Assembly: GCF_037026715.1 (NCBI RefSeq)
Contig: NZ_JBANCG010000002.1
Location: 248,001-312,000 of the forward strand
Direction of reading: 5' to 3'
Source of the DNA: Breoghania sp037026715
GTDB lineage: Bacteria; Pseudomonadota; Alphaproteobacteria; Rhizobiales; Stappiaceae
DNA: 64,000 nt
Of this stretch, positions 7,210 through 15,650 are shown one piece after another. The notes beneath the pieces are model-generated. The model was not told the DNA's origin. It saw nothing but the letters and a program-made list of their open reading frames with translations, and searched no databases. Within the stretch, counting starts at the first letter, position 1, and each line of letters starts with the position of its first letter. A program made the translations under genes and the position numbers.

Positions 7210-8052
7210 ATGATCGTTGCCGAAAGCGAGGAAATCCACGGGCCGACGGCGGAGGCCGAAGCCTGGGTCAGCTTCTCGCAAGCCGGGATGCCCCCGGCTG
7301 ACGCATCCGTGCCGGCGCGCGCCTCGCTGTGGTCGCCCTCGCTTTGGTCTCAGGTGCGCGAGGACGTATCTTGCGTCGCGGCGCGCGATCCCGCCGCCCG
7401 CAACGCGGTCGAGATCGTGCTCACCTATCCCGGCGTCCACGCCGTCATCTGGCACCGGCTCTCCAGCCGGCTGTGGCGCGGCGGCTTCCGCTTCTCCGCC
7501 CGCTTCCTGTCATGGGTCTCGCGCCTTCTCACCAATGTCGACATTCATCCCGGCGCCACCATCGGCCGCCGCTTCTTCATCGATCACGGCGCGGGCGTCG
7601 TCATCGGCGAAACGGCCGAGATCGGCGATGACGTCACCCTCTATCATGGCGTCACGCTCGGCGGCACCAGCTGGTCGGCCGGCAAGCGTCACCCGACGCT
7701 GGAAGACGGCGTGCTGGTCGGCGCCGGCGCCAAGATCCTCGGCGCCGTCACGGTGGGCGCCGGCTGCCGCATCGGCGCCAATTCGGTCGTGGTCGAGGAC
7801 GTCGCCCCCAGCATGACGGTTGTCGGCATCCCCGGCAAGGTGGTCAAGGACTGGCGCGAACGGCGCGGTTTCGCCACGCGTGCGGATGGCCGCATCGACC
7901 TCGATCACCACCTCATCCCCGACCCGGTCGGCGATGTTCTGACCGTGCTGATCGACCGCATCGAATTCCTGGAGACCCGCGTCAACCACCTGCAAGGGCG
8001 GCTGAAGGCGGAGAAGGCAGCCATCCGGCACGACACCCGGCCGGACCGGTGA
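7210..8052 (+). CDS. cysE: Serine O-acetyltransferase (nif-associated CysE)
   Basis: The 280-residue enzyme makes O-acetylserine for cysteine synthesis, feeding the sulfur demand of NifS. It has an N-terminal helical domain and a left-handed beta-helix with hexapeptide repeats: DIHPGATIG, FIDHGAGVVIGETAEIGDDV, LGGTSW and VGAGAKILGAVTVG. This is the same position as cysE1 in Azotobacter (nifU-nifS-nifV-cysE1-nifW). GTG 7201 overlaps the nifS stop, but ATG 7210 has the better spacing from GGGGA. The N-terminal extension relative to housekeeping CysE is typical of nif copies. Confidence 0.94.
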   Translation: MIVAESEEIHGPTAEAEAWVSFSQAGMPPADASVPARASLWSPSLWSQVREDVSCVAARDPAARNAVEIVLTYPGVHAVIWHRLSSRLWRGGFRFSARFLSWVSRLLTNVDIHPGATIGRRFFIDHGAGVVIGETAEIGDDVTLYHGVTLGGTSWSAGKRHPTLEDGVLVGAGAKILGAVTVGAGCRIGANSVVVEDVAPSMTVVGIPGKVVKDWRERRGFATRADGRIDLDHHLIPDPVGDVLTVLIDRIEFLETRVNHLQGRLKAEKAAIRHDTRPDR

Positions 8053-8108
8053 GAGGTTCGCTGAGGCCCCGGACCGCGCTCCCGGCCGTCAATTCGAAGG
8101 AGGTTCCC

Positions 8109-8462
8109 ATGCCCGTTCTCGACGATCTGGCGCAGCTTTCCGCCGCCGAGGAGTTCTTCGCCTATCTCGGCGTTCCCTTCGAGCCGTCGGTGGTGCACGT
8201 CTCGCGCCTCCACATCCTGCGCCGCATGGGCCAGTACCTTGCGACCAGCGAGGAGGAGGGCGCCTTCGCCGAGCTTTCCGACGATGAGATCCGCGACCTC
8301 TGCCGCGCCCATCTGGAGACGGCCTACGACGATTTCGTCACCTCTTCGCCCATCGAGGAACGCCTCTTCAAGGTCCACCAGGACGCCGCTCGCCCGAAGC
8401 CCGAACCGAACCGGCCCTTCGTCGCGCTGTCCTCGATTACGGGGCCGGGCGGGGCTTCTTAG
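8109..8462 (+). CDS. nifW: Nitrogenase-stabilising/protective protein NifW
   Basis: NifW binds the MoFe protein and is thought to help its maturation or protect it from oxygen. The 117-residue product has the family sequence LSAAEEFFAYLGVPFEPSVV near the N-terminus, RLHILRRMGQYL in the middle, and YDDFVTSSPIEERLFKVHQ later. The start at 8109 follows AAGGAGG and begins the conserved region; the frame upstream to 8049 is not conserved. It is the last gene of the iscA-nifU-nifS-cysE-nifW operon and is followed by two palindromes. Confidence 0.95.
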   Translation: MPVLDDLAQLSAAEEFFAYLGVPFEPSVVHVSRLHILRRMGQYLATSEEEGAFAELSDDEIRDLCRAHLETAYDDFVTSSPIEERLFKVHQDAARPKPEPNRPFVALSSITGPGGAS

Positions 8463-8509
8463 AGCGCTTTCCGTTCAGACGGAATCGTCTGAACGATAAG
8501 AAATCGCTC
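8462..8509. repeat. Imperfect palindromic element
   Basis: GTTCAGAC and GTCTGAAC (8473-8494) pair around a 6-base loop, with outer GAGCG and CGCTC halves that match imperfectly. This GAGCGCTTTCCGTTCAGAC type is a common dispersed palindrome in Hyphomicrobiales genomes and could end the nifW transcript. Confidence 0.7.
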
Positions 8510-8521
8510 CAGATCAATACT

Positions 8522-8570
8522 TAGAGCGTATCCCGATCAGATTGGTTCAATCTGATCGGGATACGCTCTA
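8522..8570. repeat. Perfect 23-bp palindrome with 3-base loop
   Basis: The sequence from 8522 to 8544 is the exact reverse complement of 8548 to 8570, around a GTT loop. The stem contains AGAGCGTATCCCGATCAG. It lies between the convergent nifW and nifA genes, is of the same repeat class as the neighbouring element, and probably acts as a dispersed stem-loop or terminator. Confidence 0.8.
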
Positions 8571-9050
8571 GGCTTCGCGGGGTTCTGCGGCATCGACGGG
8601 ATGGACCTCCGGCACGTAAGCCTTGCGTCTGTCGTCTCCATCCCGGGGAAGTGGAAGCTTGCTCTCGACACGCAAGAGCCGGCGAGTTTTTCGGCTCGAT
8701 CTCTCACCGTCAATGCCGACTGCGACCGGCAATCCATGCCGTGATCCTTCGGTGCGGTGCGATGGCGCTCGCGCTCGTCATTTCAGCCTCCTTCCGCATG
8801 GATACATCCCGGCATGGATCCCTGTGTGTTGGGGAAGTGTCAGACTGGGTGCGGGCGGGAGGGCCTTGGATTCCAGGCCTGCGAGACCGTGCTCCGGTCT
8901 TGATCCCCGGATCAGCGTTCGGCTTGCGCCTCACTTGTCCGGAATGAGGAGGTCCGGATTGAGTTTCACGCCAACCACGCATCCCCTCATTCCGGGCTGT
9001 CCGCGCCGAAGGCACATGGCCAGCCGCAGGCGCTCCGCGCCGTCCTGCAC
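8571..9050. other. Non-coding interval between nifW and nifA
   Basis: I see no convincing gene here. The open frames are GC-driven shadows without ribosome sites or recognisable protein. At about 8902-8949 there is a diverged copy of the GATCCCGGATCAGCG-type repeat seen at 57905 and 58382. The interval separates the 3-prime ends of two convergent operons. Confidence 0.6.
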
Positions 9051-10814
9051 TCAGAACTTCTTGATCGAGATCCTGTGCTTTTTCAGCGCGTAGCCGATCT
9101 GGCGGGGGGTGAGGTTGAGGATGCGGGCGGCCTTGGCCTGGACCCAGCCGGCGCGCTCCATCGCATCGATAAGTCGCTCGCGCTCGCTCATGCGCCCCTC
9201 CTCGCCATTGGCGAGGGAACAGGTGTCTGCCTCGGGACAGGCTGTCGGCGCACCCGGCGGAGACGAGCGCGGCTCGGGACGCACGGGCGGCGACAGTGCC
9301 GCGGCGCCGGGCCTTGAGACGATGTTGAAGGGCGTCGACGTTTCCACCGCGCCCTTCCACAAGGTGGAGGAGAGACAATCGTCGTTGCGGCAGGCGAAGT
9401 CCTCCGCGTCGATCGCTTCCTGGCGCGACAGTGTCGCGGTGCGGCGCACGCAGTTTTCAAGCTCGCGCACGTTGCCGGGAAAGAAGCAGCCCTCCAGCAC
9501 GCCGCGCGCGGAATCGGTGAAGACCAGATGCGTGCCGTGCTCGCGGTTGAAGCGCTTGAGGAACTCGTTGGCGAGCGGGAAGACGTCCTCGCGCCGCTCG
9601 CGCAGGGCCGGCAGCAGGATGGTGATGACGTTGATGCGGTAGTAGAGATCGGCGCGGAATTCGCCCTTCGCCACCGCCTCCTCAAGATTCCTGTTGGTGG
9701 CGGCGACGAGGCGGACATCGACCTTGATGGTCTTCATGCCGCCGACACGCTCGAACTCGCCCTCCTGCAGAACGCGCAGCAGCTTGGCCTGAAAGGACGG
9801 CGAGATCTCGCCGATTTCATCCAGAAACAGTGTGCCGCCGTGGGCCAGTTCGAAGCGACCCTTTCGCTGGGTGACGGCGCCGGTGAACGCGCCCTTCTCG
9901 TGGCCGAAAAGTTCAGATTCCAGCACCGCCTCTGGCAACGCCGCGCAATTGACCTTGATGAACGGTCCCGTCTTGCGCTCCGACAGGTCATGTGTGGCGC
10001 GGGCGAACAGTTCCTTGCCGGTGCCGCTTTCGCCGCGCAGCAGAACGGTGGAATTGGAGCGGGCGACGACCTCGATCTTTTCCAGAACCGCGTGGATGGC
10101 GTCGCTCTCGCCGACGATGCCGCCGGCGCCGCCAACCGTGGAGGCGCCGTTGCCCGCCTTGCGCTGGCGCGTCGGCGCGGCGGTTTCCGACAGTTCCTTT
10201 TCCAGCCGCCGCTGCTCGCCCATCAGACGCCGGCGATCGCGGTTGATGACATCGTGGAGGCGCACCGTCTGGCCGACGAGATTGGCGATCATCGCCAGGA
10301 ACTGGACATCCTCGTCGTAGCGGAAACGGGTCTGGCCATCGGAGATGCGGTCGATGGTAAGCGTGCCGACGACCTTGTCGCGCTCCTTGATCGGCACGCC
10401 GATGAAGGACACGCATCGCCCCCGGGCGCGATGCTCGGCGGCGAGCCAGTCCTCGAAGAGCGGATCGCGGGCGACGTTCTCCACCACCACAGGCATGCGG
10501 GTCGCCACGATCTGGCCGATGGCGAGCTGGGGCAGCAATTCGAAATGCCGTTTGGCGCTGCTCTCGCTCCAGCCGGAGCCGACGACGATGCCCGGCTCGC
10601 CGTTCTCGTCGAGAAGCGCGATCAGGCCATGCGACATTTCCAGGAAGTTCGCCAGCAGCGTCAGGACATTGGACAGCGTCGTCTCCAGCCGCGCGGGGAT
10701 CGCGAGAACCTTGGAGATCTCGTACATGCCGTGCAGGGCGACTTCCGCGCGCGTGGTGAAAAGGCCGGCCTGCTTGACGGCCTTGCGCGGTTCCGGTCTC
10801 ACATCATTGGCCAT
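9051..10814 (-). CDS. nifA: Nif-specific sigma-54 activator NifA
   Basis: NifA binds TGT-N10-ACA sites and activates sigma-54 RNA polymerase at nif and fix promoters. The 587 residues comprise an N-terminal GAF domain (about 30-190), an AAA+ domain with Walker A GESGTGKE (261-268), the sigma-54-contacting GAFTGA (308-313) and LFLDE (329-333), and a C-terminal Fis-type helix-turn-helix (about 550-585). Cysteines at 443, 455, 475 and 480 give C-X11-C-X19-C-X4-C, the signature of the directly oxygen-sensitive, NifL-independent class. It lies downstream of fixX on the same strand, with a 114-base gap that holds short GC-rich hairpins (CCTGGCC at 10873 with GGCCAGG at 10904). Confidence 0.97.
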   Translation of the reverse strand: MANDVRPEPRKAVKQAGLFTTRAEVALHGMYEISKVLAIPARLETTLSNVLTLLANFLEMSHGLIALLDENGEPGIVVGSGWSESSAKRHFELLPQLAIGQIVATRMPVVVENVARDPLFEDWLAAEHRARGRCVSFIGVPIKERDKVVGTLTIDRISDGQTRFRYDEDVQFLAMIANLVGQTVRLHDVINRDRRRLMGEQRRLEKELSETAAPTRQRKAGNGASTVGGAGGIVGESDAIHAVLEKIEVVARSNSTVLLRGESGTGKELFARATHDLSERKTGPFIKVNCAALPEAVLESELFGHEKGAFTGAVTQRKGRFELAHGGTLFLDEIGEISPSFQAKLLRVLQEGEFERVGGMKTIKVDVRLVAATNRNLEEAVAKGEFRADLYYRINVITILLPALRERREDVFPLANEFLKRFNREHGTHLVFTDSARGVLEGCFFPGNVRELENCVRRTATLSRQEAIDAEDFACRNDDCLSSTLWKGAVETSTPFNIVSRPGAAALSPPVRPEPRSSPPGAPTACPEADTCSLANGEEGRMSERERLIDAMERAGWVQAKAARILNLTPRQIGYALKKHRISIKKF

Positions 10815-10928
10815 GGCACCAAAACTTCCGACGACAGGCGCCTCCCCAGACGGCCCGTTCGGGCAACAGGGGCCTGGCCTTGCGGCTTTGCGCCGGCTTG
10901 CGCGGCCAGGTCCCGAAGACGCGTGCGC

Positions 10929-11234
10929 CTACCCGAACTTGTAGAGGACGCCGAAGCCGCCGCGCGGGTAGTTCCATTCGATGTCGCCGGTCTTGGCGGT
11001 CACGATGCGGCAGGTGCCGCATTCCATGCAGCCGTCGGCGGTGATCTCCACCTGGCCGCGCTCGTTCAACTCGTAGCAGCCGGCCGGGCACAGATGGGTC
11101 ATCGACAAAAGCGCCTTGGAGGGCGTCTCGTGCGGCAGCACCTTGATGTGGGGCCTGCCGGCATCGACCAGATAACGGTTCTGGTAGAGCTTCTCCTCGA
11201 CGCGCATTTCCTTGTCCTGCGGTACGTAGCTCAT
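10929..11234 (-). CDS. fixX: Ferredoxin-like protein FixX
   Basis: FixX is the [4Fe-4S] partner of the FixABC electron-bifurcating complex that supplies low-potential electrons to nitrogenase. The 101-residue protein has CPAGCYEL and later CMECGTCRIV, the cluster motif of the family, and ends in the conserved WNYPRGGFGV. The start codon at 11234 overlaps the fixC stop (ATGA) and has GAGGG 7 bases before; ATG 11240 is an alternative adding two residues. Confidence 0.95.
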   Translation of the reverse strand: MSYVPQDKEMRVEEKLYQNRYLVDAGRPHIKVLPHETPSKALLSMTHLCPAGCYELNERGQVEITADGCMECGTCRIVTAKTGDIEWNYPRGGFGVLYKFG

Positions 11235-12535
11235 CGCCATGCCCTCGCGAGTTTGAATGCATCACCGACCAGACCGAGCACGCTCCGGCTTCTGCGGAAC
11301 GAACCGACGATCTGCTTTTCCTTGGACCACTTGTCCGTGCCATCAACCCGGAACCACGCCTGCGCGGCATCGGAGAAGAGCTTCGGATAGAGCGTGAAGA
11401 CGTGCTTGTTGGCTTCCAGGAAGTGCGGGATCTTCCGATACTTCTTCAGGTCCTTCATGACGAAGGTCTCTTCCAGCCGCTTGCGGTATTCGGCGAGATT
11501 GGCCTTCGACATCTCGTCCCGGCGCCGGTTGAGCCAGACGATCGTCTCGCCGGCGATGCGGCCCGTGGTCATCGCCATGTTGGAGCCTTCGCGATGGACG
11601 GCGTTGACGAACTGGCCGGCGTCGCCGACGACCAGCCAGCCGTCGCCGTAAAGCTCCGGAATGGCGTTGTAGCCGCCCTCGGGGATGAGGTGGGAGGCGT
11701 ATTCCTTGCACTCGGAACCTTCCAGAAGCGGCTTGATGCTCGGGTGGTTCTTGAAGGCTTCCAGAAGACCGTAAGGGGTCGTCTCGCTTTCGGCGAAGTC
11801 CGACACGATGCAGCCGATGCCGACGGAGATGGATTCCTGGTTGGTATAGAGGAAGCCCGTTCCGGTCATGCCGTCGGTGATGGTGCCCATCGCCTCGATG
11901 ACGACGCCCTCGTCGCCCTTGAGGTTGAAGCGGGCCTCGATCACCTCGCGCGGCAGGAAGTGCATTTCCTTCACCGCCAGCGCGACATTCTCCGGCGCCA
12001 CTTCCGGCCGCAGGCCGGAGCGCTGGCCGACGAGGCCGTTGACGCCTTCGGCCAAGACCACGACATCGGCGAAGACCTTGCCGGCGTTGCGGTCGGTGCG
12101 CACGCCGGTGACCTTGCCGCTGGCATCGCGCAGAAGCTCGGTCACCGTCGTCTCGCACAGGAGCGTGGCACCTGCCTCGCGCACCTTGCGGGAGAACCAC
12201 TTGTCGAACTGCGCGCGGATGATGGTGTAGCGGTTCGGCTTTTCCTCGTTGAAGTCGTCGGAGCGGTAATGCATGCCGACATGCGAGGCATCGCCCATGG
12301 TCCACATGCGCTGCTCGATGACGTGGCGCTCCAGCGGCGCGTCATCGCGGAAATCGGGGATGATCTCCTCCAGCGACTTCGCGTAGAGGATCGCGCCCTG
12401 GACATTCTTGGAGCCGGGATATTCGCCGCGCTCCAGTTGCAGGACGTTCAGGCCCTGCTTGGCCATGGTGTAGGCGGCGGCGTTGCCCGAAGGTCCGGCG
12501 CCGACAACGATCGCATCGAAATGGACGTCACTCAT
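11231..12535 (-). CDS. fixC: Electron-transfer flavoprotein-quinone oxidoreductase FixC
   Basis: This 434-residue FAD protein is homologous to ETF:ubiquinone oxidoreductase and is the quinone-reducing arm of FixABCX bifurcation. It begins with a dinucleotide-binding motif VVGAGPSGNAAAYTMA, has LERGEYPGSKN, a central GWLVVGDAGQFVNAVHREGSNMA for FAD, and a C-terminal region rich in lysine. AGGAGG precedes the ATG at 12535. The next gene, fixX, overlaps its stop. Confidence 0.96.
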   Translation of the reverse strand: MSDVHFDAIVVGAGPSGNAAAYTMAKQGLNVLQLERGEYPGSKNVQGAILYAKSLEEIIPDFRDDAPLERHVIEQRMWTMGDASHVGMHYRSDDFNEEKPNRYTIIRAQFDKWFSRKVREAGATLLCETTVTELLRDASGKVTGVRTDRNAGKVFADVVVLAEGVNGLVGQRSGLRPEVAPENVALAVKEMHFLPREVIEARFNLKGDEGVVIEAMGTITDGMTGTGFLYTNQESISVGIGCIVSDFAESETTPYGLLEAFKNHPSIKPLLEGSECKEYASHLIPEGGYNAIPELYGDGWLVVGDAGQFVNAVHREGSNMAMTTGRIAGETIVWLNRRRDEMSKANLAEYRKRLEETFVMKDLKKYRKIPHFLEANKHVFTLYPKLFSDAAQAWFRVDGTDKWSKEKQIVGSFRRSRSVLGLVGDAFKLARAWR

Positions 12536-12559
12536 GTGAGCCTCCTTGAGCCTGCCCCG

Positions 12560-13663
12560 TCAACCGGCCATCCGATTGACCGAAAGATGCTTGCGGAACG
12601 CTTCCGTCAGCGCCGGCAGCAGTTGCACCGCGTCACCGATGACCGCGAGGTGGGCGAAATCCATGATCGGCGCATTGGGATCCGTGTTGATGGCGACGAT
12701 CAGGTCGGAACCTTCCACGCCCACGCGATGCTGTATGGCGCCGGAGATGCCGGCGGCGATGTAGAGCCGTGGCCGGATGGTCTTGCCGGTCTGGCCGATC
12801 TGGCGGTCGGACGGGATCCAGCCTTTCTGGACCAGCGGACGCGAGCCGCCATATTCGGCGCCGAGCACCGCGGCGAGGTTCTTCACCAGCTGGAAGTTTT
12901 CGGCGGAACGCAGGCCCAGTCCGCCGGCGACGACGATGTCGGCGTATGGCAACTGCGCCTTGTCGGTGTCGCGGTCGGCGACGAATTTCAGCACCTTGGT
13001 GATGACGTCGTCCTCGGCGAGCCCCAGCGGGTGGGAAACGACGCGGCCGGTGCGGCCCGGCTGTATTTCCGGCGCGGACATGACGCGCGGACGGACCGTC
13101 GCCATCTGCGGGCGGAAGTTCAGCGTGAAGATGGTGCACAAGAGCGAGCCGCCGAAGGTCGGGCGGGTCGCGGCGAGCGAGCCTTCGTCGTCGATGGCAA
13201 GCTCGGTGCAGTCGGCGGTGAGGCCGGTGAGCAACGTGGTCGCCACCGAACCTGCGAGATCGCGACCGAGGTTCGTCGCACCCAGCAGCAGGATTTCCGG
13301 CTGGTAGGTGTTGACGAGATCGGTCAGCGCCTTGGTGTAGGGCTCGTTGCGATAGTGCGTCAGAACCGGATCGACGACGGTGTAGACGACATCCGCGCCA
13401 TTCTCGAAGGTGGCCTGGACCGCCTCCGCGATCGCCTCATCGGAGCCGCCCATGACGACGCCGGCAAGTTCCACGCCGCGCTTGTCGGCGAGCTTGCGAC
13501 CCTCGCCGAGCAGCTCGAACGAAACGGGATGGACGACGCCATGCTCGACCTCGACGGCGACCCAGACGTGCTTGTAGGCCTTGAAGTGTTCCGGCAGCTC
13601 TTTCTTGGTGCCGCCGCGTCCGGCTCCGGCTGCGGGAGCGGGCTTGTTGGGAGCCTCAGCCAT
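12560..13663 (-). CDS. fixB: Electron-transfer flavoprotein alpha subunit FixB
   Basis: FixB is the alpha subunit of the bifurcating ETF, pairing with FixA. The product has 367 residues with an Ala/Pro/Gly-rich N-terminal tail and then the ETF-alpha fold. The FAD domain shows VVAGGLGLRSAENFQLV, RPLVQKGWIPSDRQIGQTGK and the typical YIAAGISGAIQHRVG. ATG 13663 lies 8 bases inside the fixA end, the usual translational coupling; the frame is open to 13735 but that stretch is a shadow of fixA. Confidence 0.96.
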   Translation of the reverse strand: MAEAPNKPAPAAGAGRGGTKKELPEHFKAYKHVWVAVEVEHGVVHPVSFELLGEGRKLADKRGVELAGVVMGGSDEAIAEAVQATFENGADVVYTVVDPVLTHYRNEPYTKALTDLVNTYQPEILLLGATNLGRDLAGSVATTLLTGLTADCTELAIDDEGSLAATRPTFGGSLLCTIFTLNFRPQMATVRPRVMSAPEIQPGRTGRVVSHPLGLAEDDVITKVLKFVADRDTDKAQLPYADIVVAGGLGLRSAENFQLVKNLAAVLGAEYGGSRPLVQKGWIPSDRQIGQTGKTIRPRLYIAAGISGAIQHRVGVEGSDLIVAINTDPNAPIMDFAHLAVIGDAVQLLPALTEAFRKHLSVNRMAG

Positions 13664-14534
13664 GACCGACCTCCTGATCGAACTGGGTGGCTGCGAAGTG
13701 CAGCAAATCGGTTTCGAGATCAGGCTTGCGCTCAAACAGCGCGCCCATGAGGGAACGCGCGATCTCGTCGGGGGAAAGATCCGTGGTGTCGATGGCCTCA
13801 GCCTTTTCCGAGCGCGGCTGCGGCGAGAAGATCTTCTTCACGATGGTCGGCGAGCCGCGCAGGCCGCATCTGGTGAGATCCTCGATGCCGGCGTCCGCCG
13901 CGCTCCAGGTGACGATTTCGGCCCTCGCGGCGCGCAACGCGTCCTCCAGCGTGCCTCGGCGCATCTCGTTGGAGCCCTCCAGCATGGTGATCAGCGCCGG
14001 CAGCCTTGTGGAGAGCACCTGCAGCCCGCCTTCCGCGCGCCGTTCCACCGTGATGGAGCCGGTTTCCGGATCGAGCTCGCTGATGCGCGAGATGTAGGTG
14101 AGCTGGTTGAGCTTCAGCCGCTTGGCGATGCCGGGGCCGACCTGGGCGGTATCGCCGTCGATGGTCTGCTTGCCGGTGAAGACGATGGTCGGCTCGCCGA
14201 ATTCCTCGCCGATCTTCTTCAGTGCCGAGGCGAGCGCGAAGGAGGTTGCCAGCGTATCGGAGCCGGCAAAGAAGCGATCGGTCAGGAGCACCGCACGGTC
14301 GGCGCCGAAGGTCAGGGCCTTGCGCAGGCTGTCCTCGGCCATGGGCGGGCCCATGGTGAGAACCGTGACCTCGCCGCCATGTCTGTCGCGCAACCGCAAC
14401 GCCTCCTCCAGCGCGAAGAGGTCATAGGGGTTGATGATCGTCGGCACGCCCTGGCGCATGATGGTGTTGGTCACCGGATGCACACGGATCTGGGCGCTGT
14501 CGGGAACCTGTTTCACACAAACGACAATGTGCAT
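13656..14534 (-). CDS. fixA: Electron-transfer flavoprotein beta subunit FixA
   Basis: This 292-residue ETF beta subunit is the site where NADH electrons enter the FixABCX complex. It starts MHIVVCVKQVPDSAQIRVHP and carries INPYDLFALEEALRLRD and the AMP/FAD-binding region with VLLTDRFFAGSDTLATS and TGKQTIDGDTAQVGP. It is the first gene of fixABCX-nifA and is preceded at 58 bases by a perfect sigma-54 promoter. Confidence 0.97.
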   Translation of the reverse strand: MHIVVCVKQVPDSAQIRVHPVTNTIMRQGVPTIINPYDLFALEEALRLRDRHGGEVTVLTMGPPMAEDSLRKALTFGADRAVLLTDRFFAGSDTLATSFALASALKKIGEEFGEPTIVFTGKQTIDGDTAQVGPGIAKRLKLNQLTYISRISELDPETGSITVERRAEGGLQVLSTRLPALITMLEGSNEMRRGTLEDALRAARAEIVTWSAADAGIEDLTRCGLRGSPTIVKKIFSPQPRSEKAEAIDTTDLSPDEIARSLMGALFERKPDLETDLLHFAATQFDQEVGHG

Positions 14535-14592
14535 CGGATCTCACCTGCCCTTTGGAGCCAAACGGAAAATCGCGGCTTTCGGTTATCCTTCG

Positions 14593-14607
14593 GCAAGTCC
14601 CGTGCCA
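14593..14607 (-). promoter_or_regulatory. Sigma-54 (-24/-12) promoter of fixABCX
   Basis: Read on the minus strand it is TGGCAC-GGGAC-TTGC, an exact consensus. It lies 58 bases before fixA, with NifA sites at 14660 and 14683 just upstream. Confidence 0.93.
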
Positions 14608-14659
14608 GATGCGGGAAGGGCGGAATTGTGCCGTTTTCCCGAATGCGACCCGACATCCG

Positions 14660-14675
14660 TGTCAGACGAAAAACA
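14660..14675. promoter_or_regulatory. NifA upstream activator sequence
   Basis: TGT-CAGACGAAAA-ACA is an exact TGT-N10-ACA site, 53 bases upstream of the fixA -24 box. Confidence 0.75.
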
Positions 14676-14682
14676 ACGTCGC

Positions 14683-14698
14683 TGTCGGCTTGTCGACA
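14683..14698. promoter_or_regulatory. NifA upstream activator sequence
   Basis: TGT-CGGCTTGTCG-ACA is a second exact site, 23 bases (about two helical turns) from the site at 14660, so two NifA dimers could bind on the same face. Confidence 0.75.
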
Positions 14699-14893
14699 AA
14701 GTGCGGGCGGGACGCTTGGCCACAAGGGGCAGGAGGAGTGGCGTGTCGATACGCCCCGGTGGCGCTCCTCCAATGGGTAGCCCAATTGTCCCCCTGAACT
14801 CCCCCATCCTCCCGGGCTCCGACCCGGCAACTGTATTGTTCGACAGTTTCAGGCGTAGCCGCTCCACATCCTCTTACTCTTTGCGACAGACAA

Positions 14894-14909
14894 TGTTTGA
14901 AGTCCGACA
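14894..14909. promoter_or_regulatory. NifA upstream activator sequence
   Basis: TGT-TTGAAGTCCG-ACA has an extended palindromic frame CAATGT...ACATTG. It is 137 bases before the plus-strand -24 box at 15046 and so most probably serves the fdx-nifT operon. Confidence 0.82.
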
Positions 14910-15045
14910 TTGCCGTCGGCCTCCCGGGCCTGCTTTCTGCGGCAATTGCCCGAGAGGTAGGCTTTCCGCAAAATTCGCGTAACATAATGATTTCATGAAG
15001 TAATTAACCACCAGATCTCACCTTCCGTACGCTCTGTTTTCCCCA

Positions 15046-15060
15046 TGGCACGCCCCTTGC
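15046..15060 (+). promoter_or_regulatory. Sigma-54 (-24/-12) promoter of fdx-nifT-SIR2
   Basis: TGGCACGCCCCTTGC is an exact consensus, followed by CTCCCC. The predicted start is about 75 bases before the ferredoxin gene at 15149. Confidence 0.93.
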
Positions 15061-15148
15061 TCCCCCCTCTCCTCGAGAGCAGCCCCGGGGCTGCGTCGTC
15101 GCCGGAAAAGTCCGGCTTGCGCCAAGGCAGGAACTCAGGAGCGAAGTC

Positions 15149-15343
15149 ATGGCCTACAAGATCGTTGTCTCGCAGTGCACCGTCTGCAGCATGTGCGAGT
15201 TCGAGTGTCCCAATGCCGCCATTTCGATGAAGGGCGACACCTACGTGATCGATCCGAAGAAGTGTACCGAGTGCGAGGGGATCTTCGATGCTCCGAAATG
15301 CGATGAGGTCTGCCCGGTGCCGGGCACCTGCGTCCCCGCGTGA
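15149..15343 (+). CDS. 2[4Fe-4S] ferredoxin (FdxN-type)
   Basis: The 64-residue ferredoxin has two cluster motifs: CTVCSMCEFECPN near the N-terminus and CTECEGIFDAPKCDEVCP in the second half. The stretched spacing of the second motif (eight residues between the second and third cysteines) is typical of nif-linked FdxN/FdI-like ferredoxins. It is a soluble low-potential electron carrier, a likely donor to the Fe protein or to NifB. It is the first gene after the sigma-54 promoter at 15046 and is paralogous to the one at 18554 (both start MAYKIV). Confidence 0.93.
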   Translation: MAYKIVVSQCTVCSMCEFECPNAAISMKGDTYVIDPKKCTECEGIFDAPKCDEVCPVPGTCVPA

Positions 15344-15374
15344 GCATTCCCTCAAGCACCAGGAGCCGCTTGCC

Positions 15375-15590
15375 ATGAAGATCATGATCCGCCGCTCCCC
15401 GGAGGTCGGCCTTTCCGTCTACGTGCCCAAGAAGGATCTTGAGGAACCTGTCGTGGAGATGGAGCGCGAGACGTTGTGGGGCGGCTGGATCCGCATCGCC
15501 AACGGCTGGGTGCTGGAGCTTCCCGAAATGGCCGAGGACACGCGCCTTCCCATCACGGTGGAGGCGCGCAAGCGGCCCGAAACGGTCTGA
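15375..15590 (+). CDS. nifT: NifT/FixU protein
   Basis: The 71-residue protein has the family pattern MKIMIRRSPEVGLSVYVPKK, then ETLWGGWIRIANGWVLELPE. NifT has no settled function; mutants in other diazotrophs have little phenotype. The start at 15375 follows AGGAG and begins the conserved region, so the upstream in-frame residues from 15288 were discarded. Confidence 0.93.
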   Translation: MKIMIRRSPEVGLSVYVPKKDLEEPVVEMERETLWGGWIRIANGWVLELPEMAEDTRLPITVEARKRPETV

Positions 15591-15650
15591 GGCGCGCGGA
15601 AATGGCCTGAGGCGGCCAGCGGGACAAGCCAGCTACAGGAGAGACGGGAC

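Noticed and set aside
10815..10928. Sigma-54 promoter directly before nifA
   Set aside because: Neither strand has a TGGC-N7-9-GC pair with correct spacing here, so nifA is taken to be read from the fixA promoter.
14829..14848. AACTGT-ATTGTTCG-ACAGTT as another NifA site
   Set aside because: The TGT and ACA are separated by 8 bases, not 10, so it does not fit the NifA consensus; it may be a different operator.
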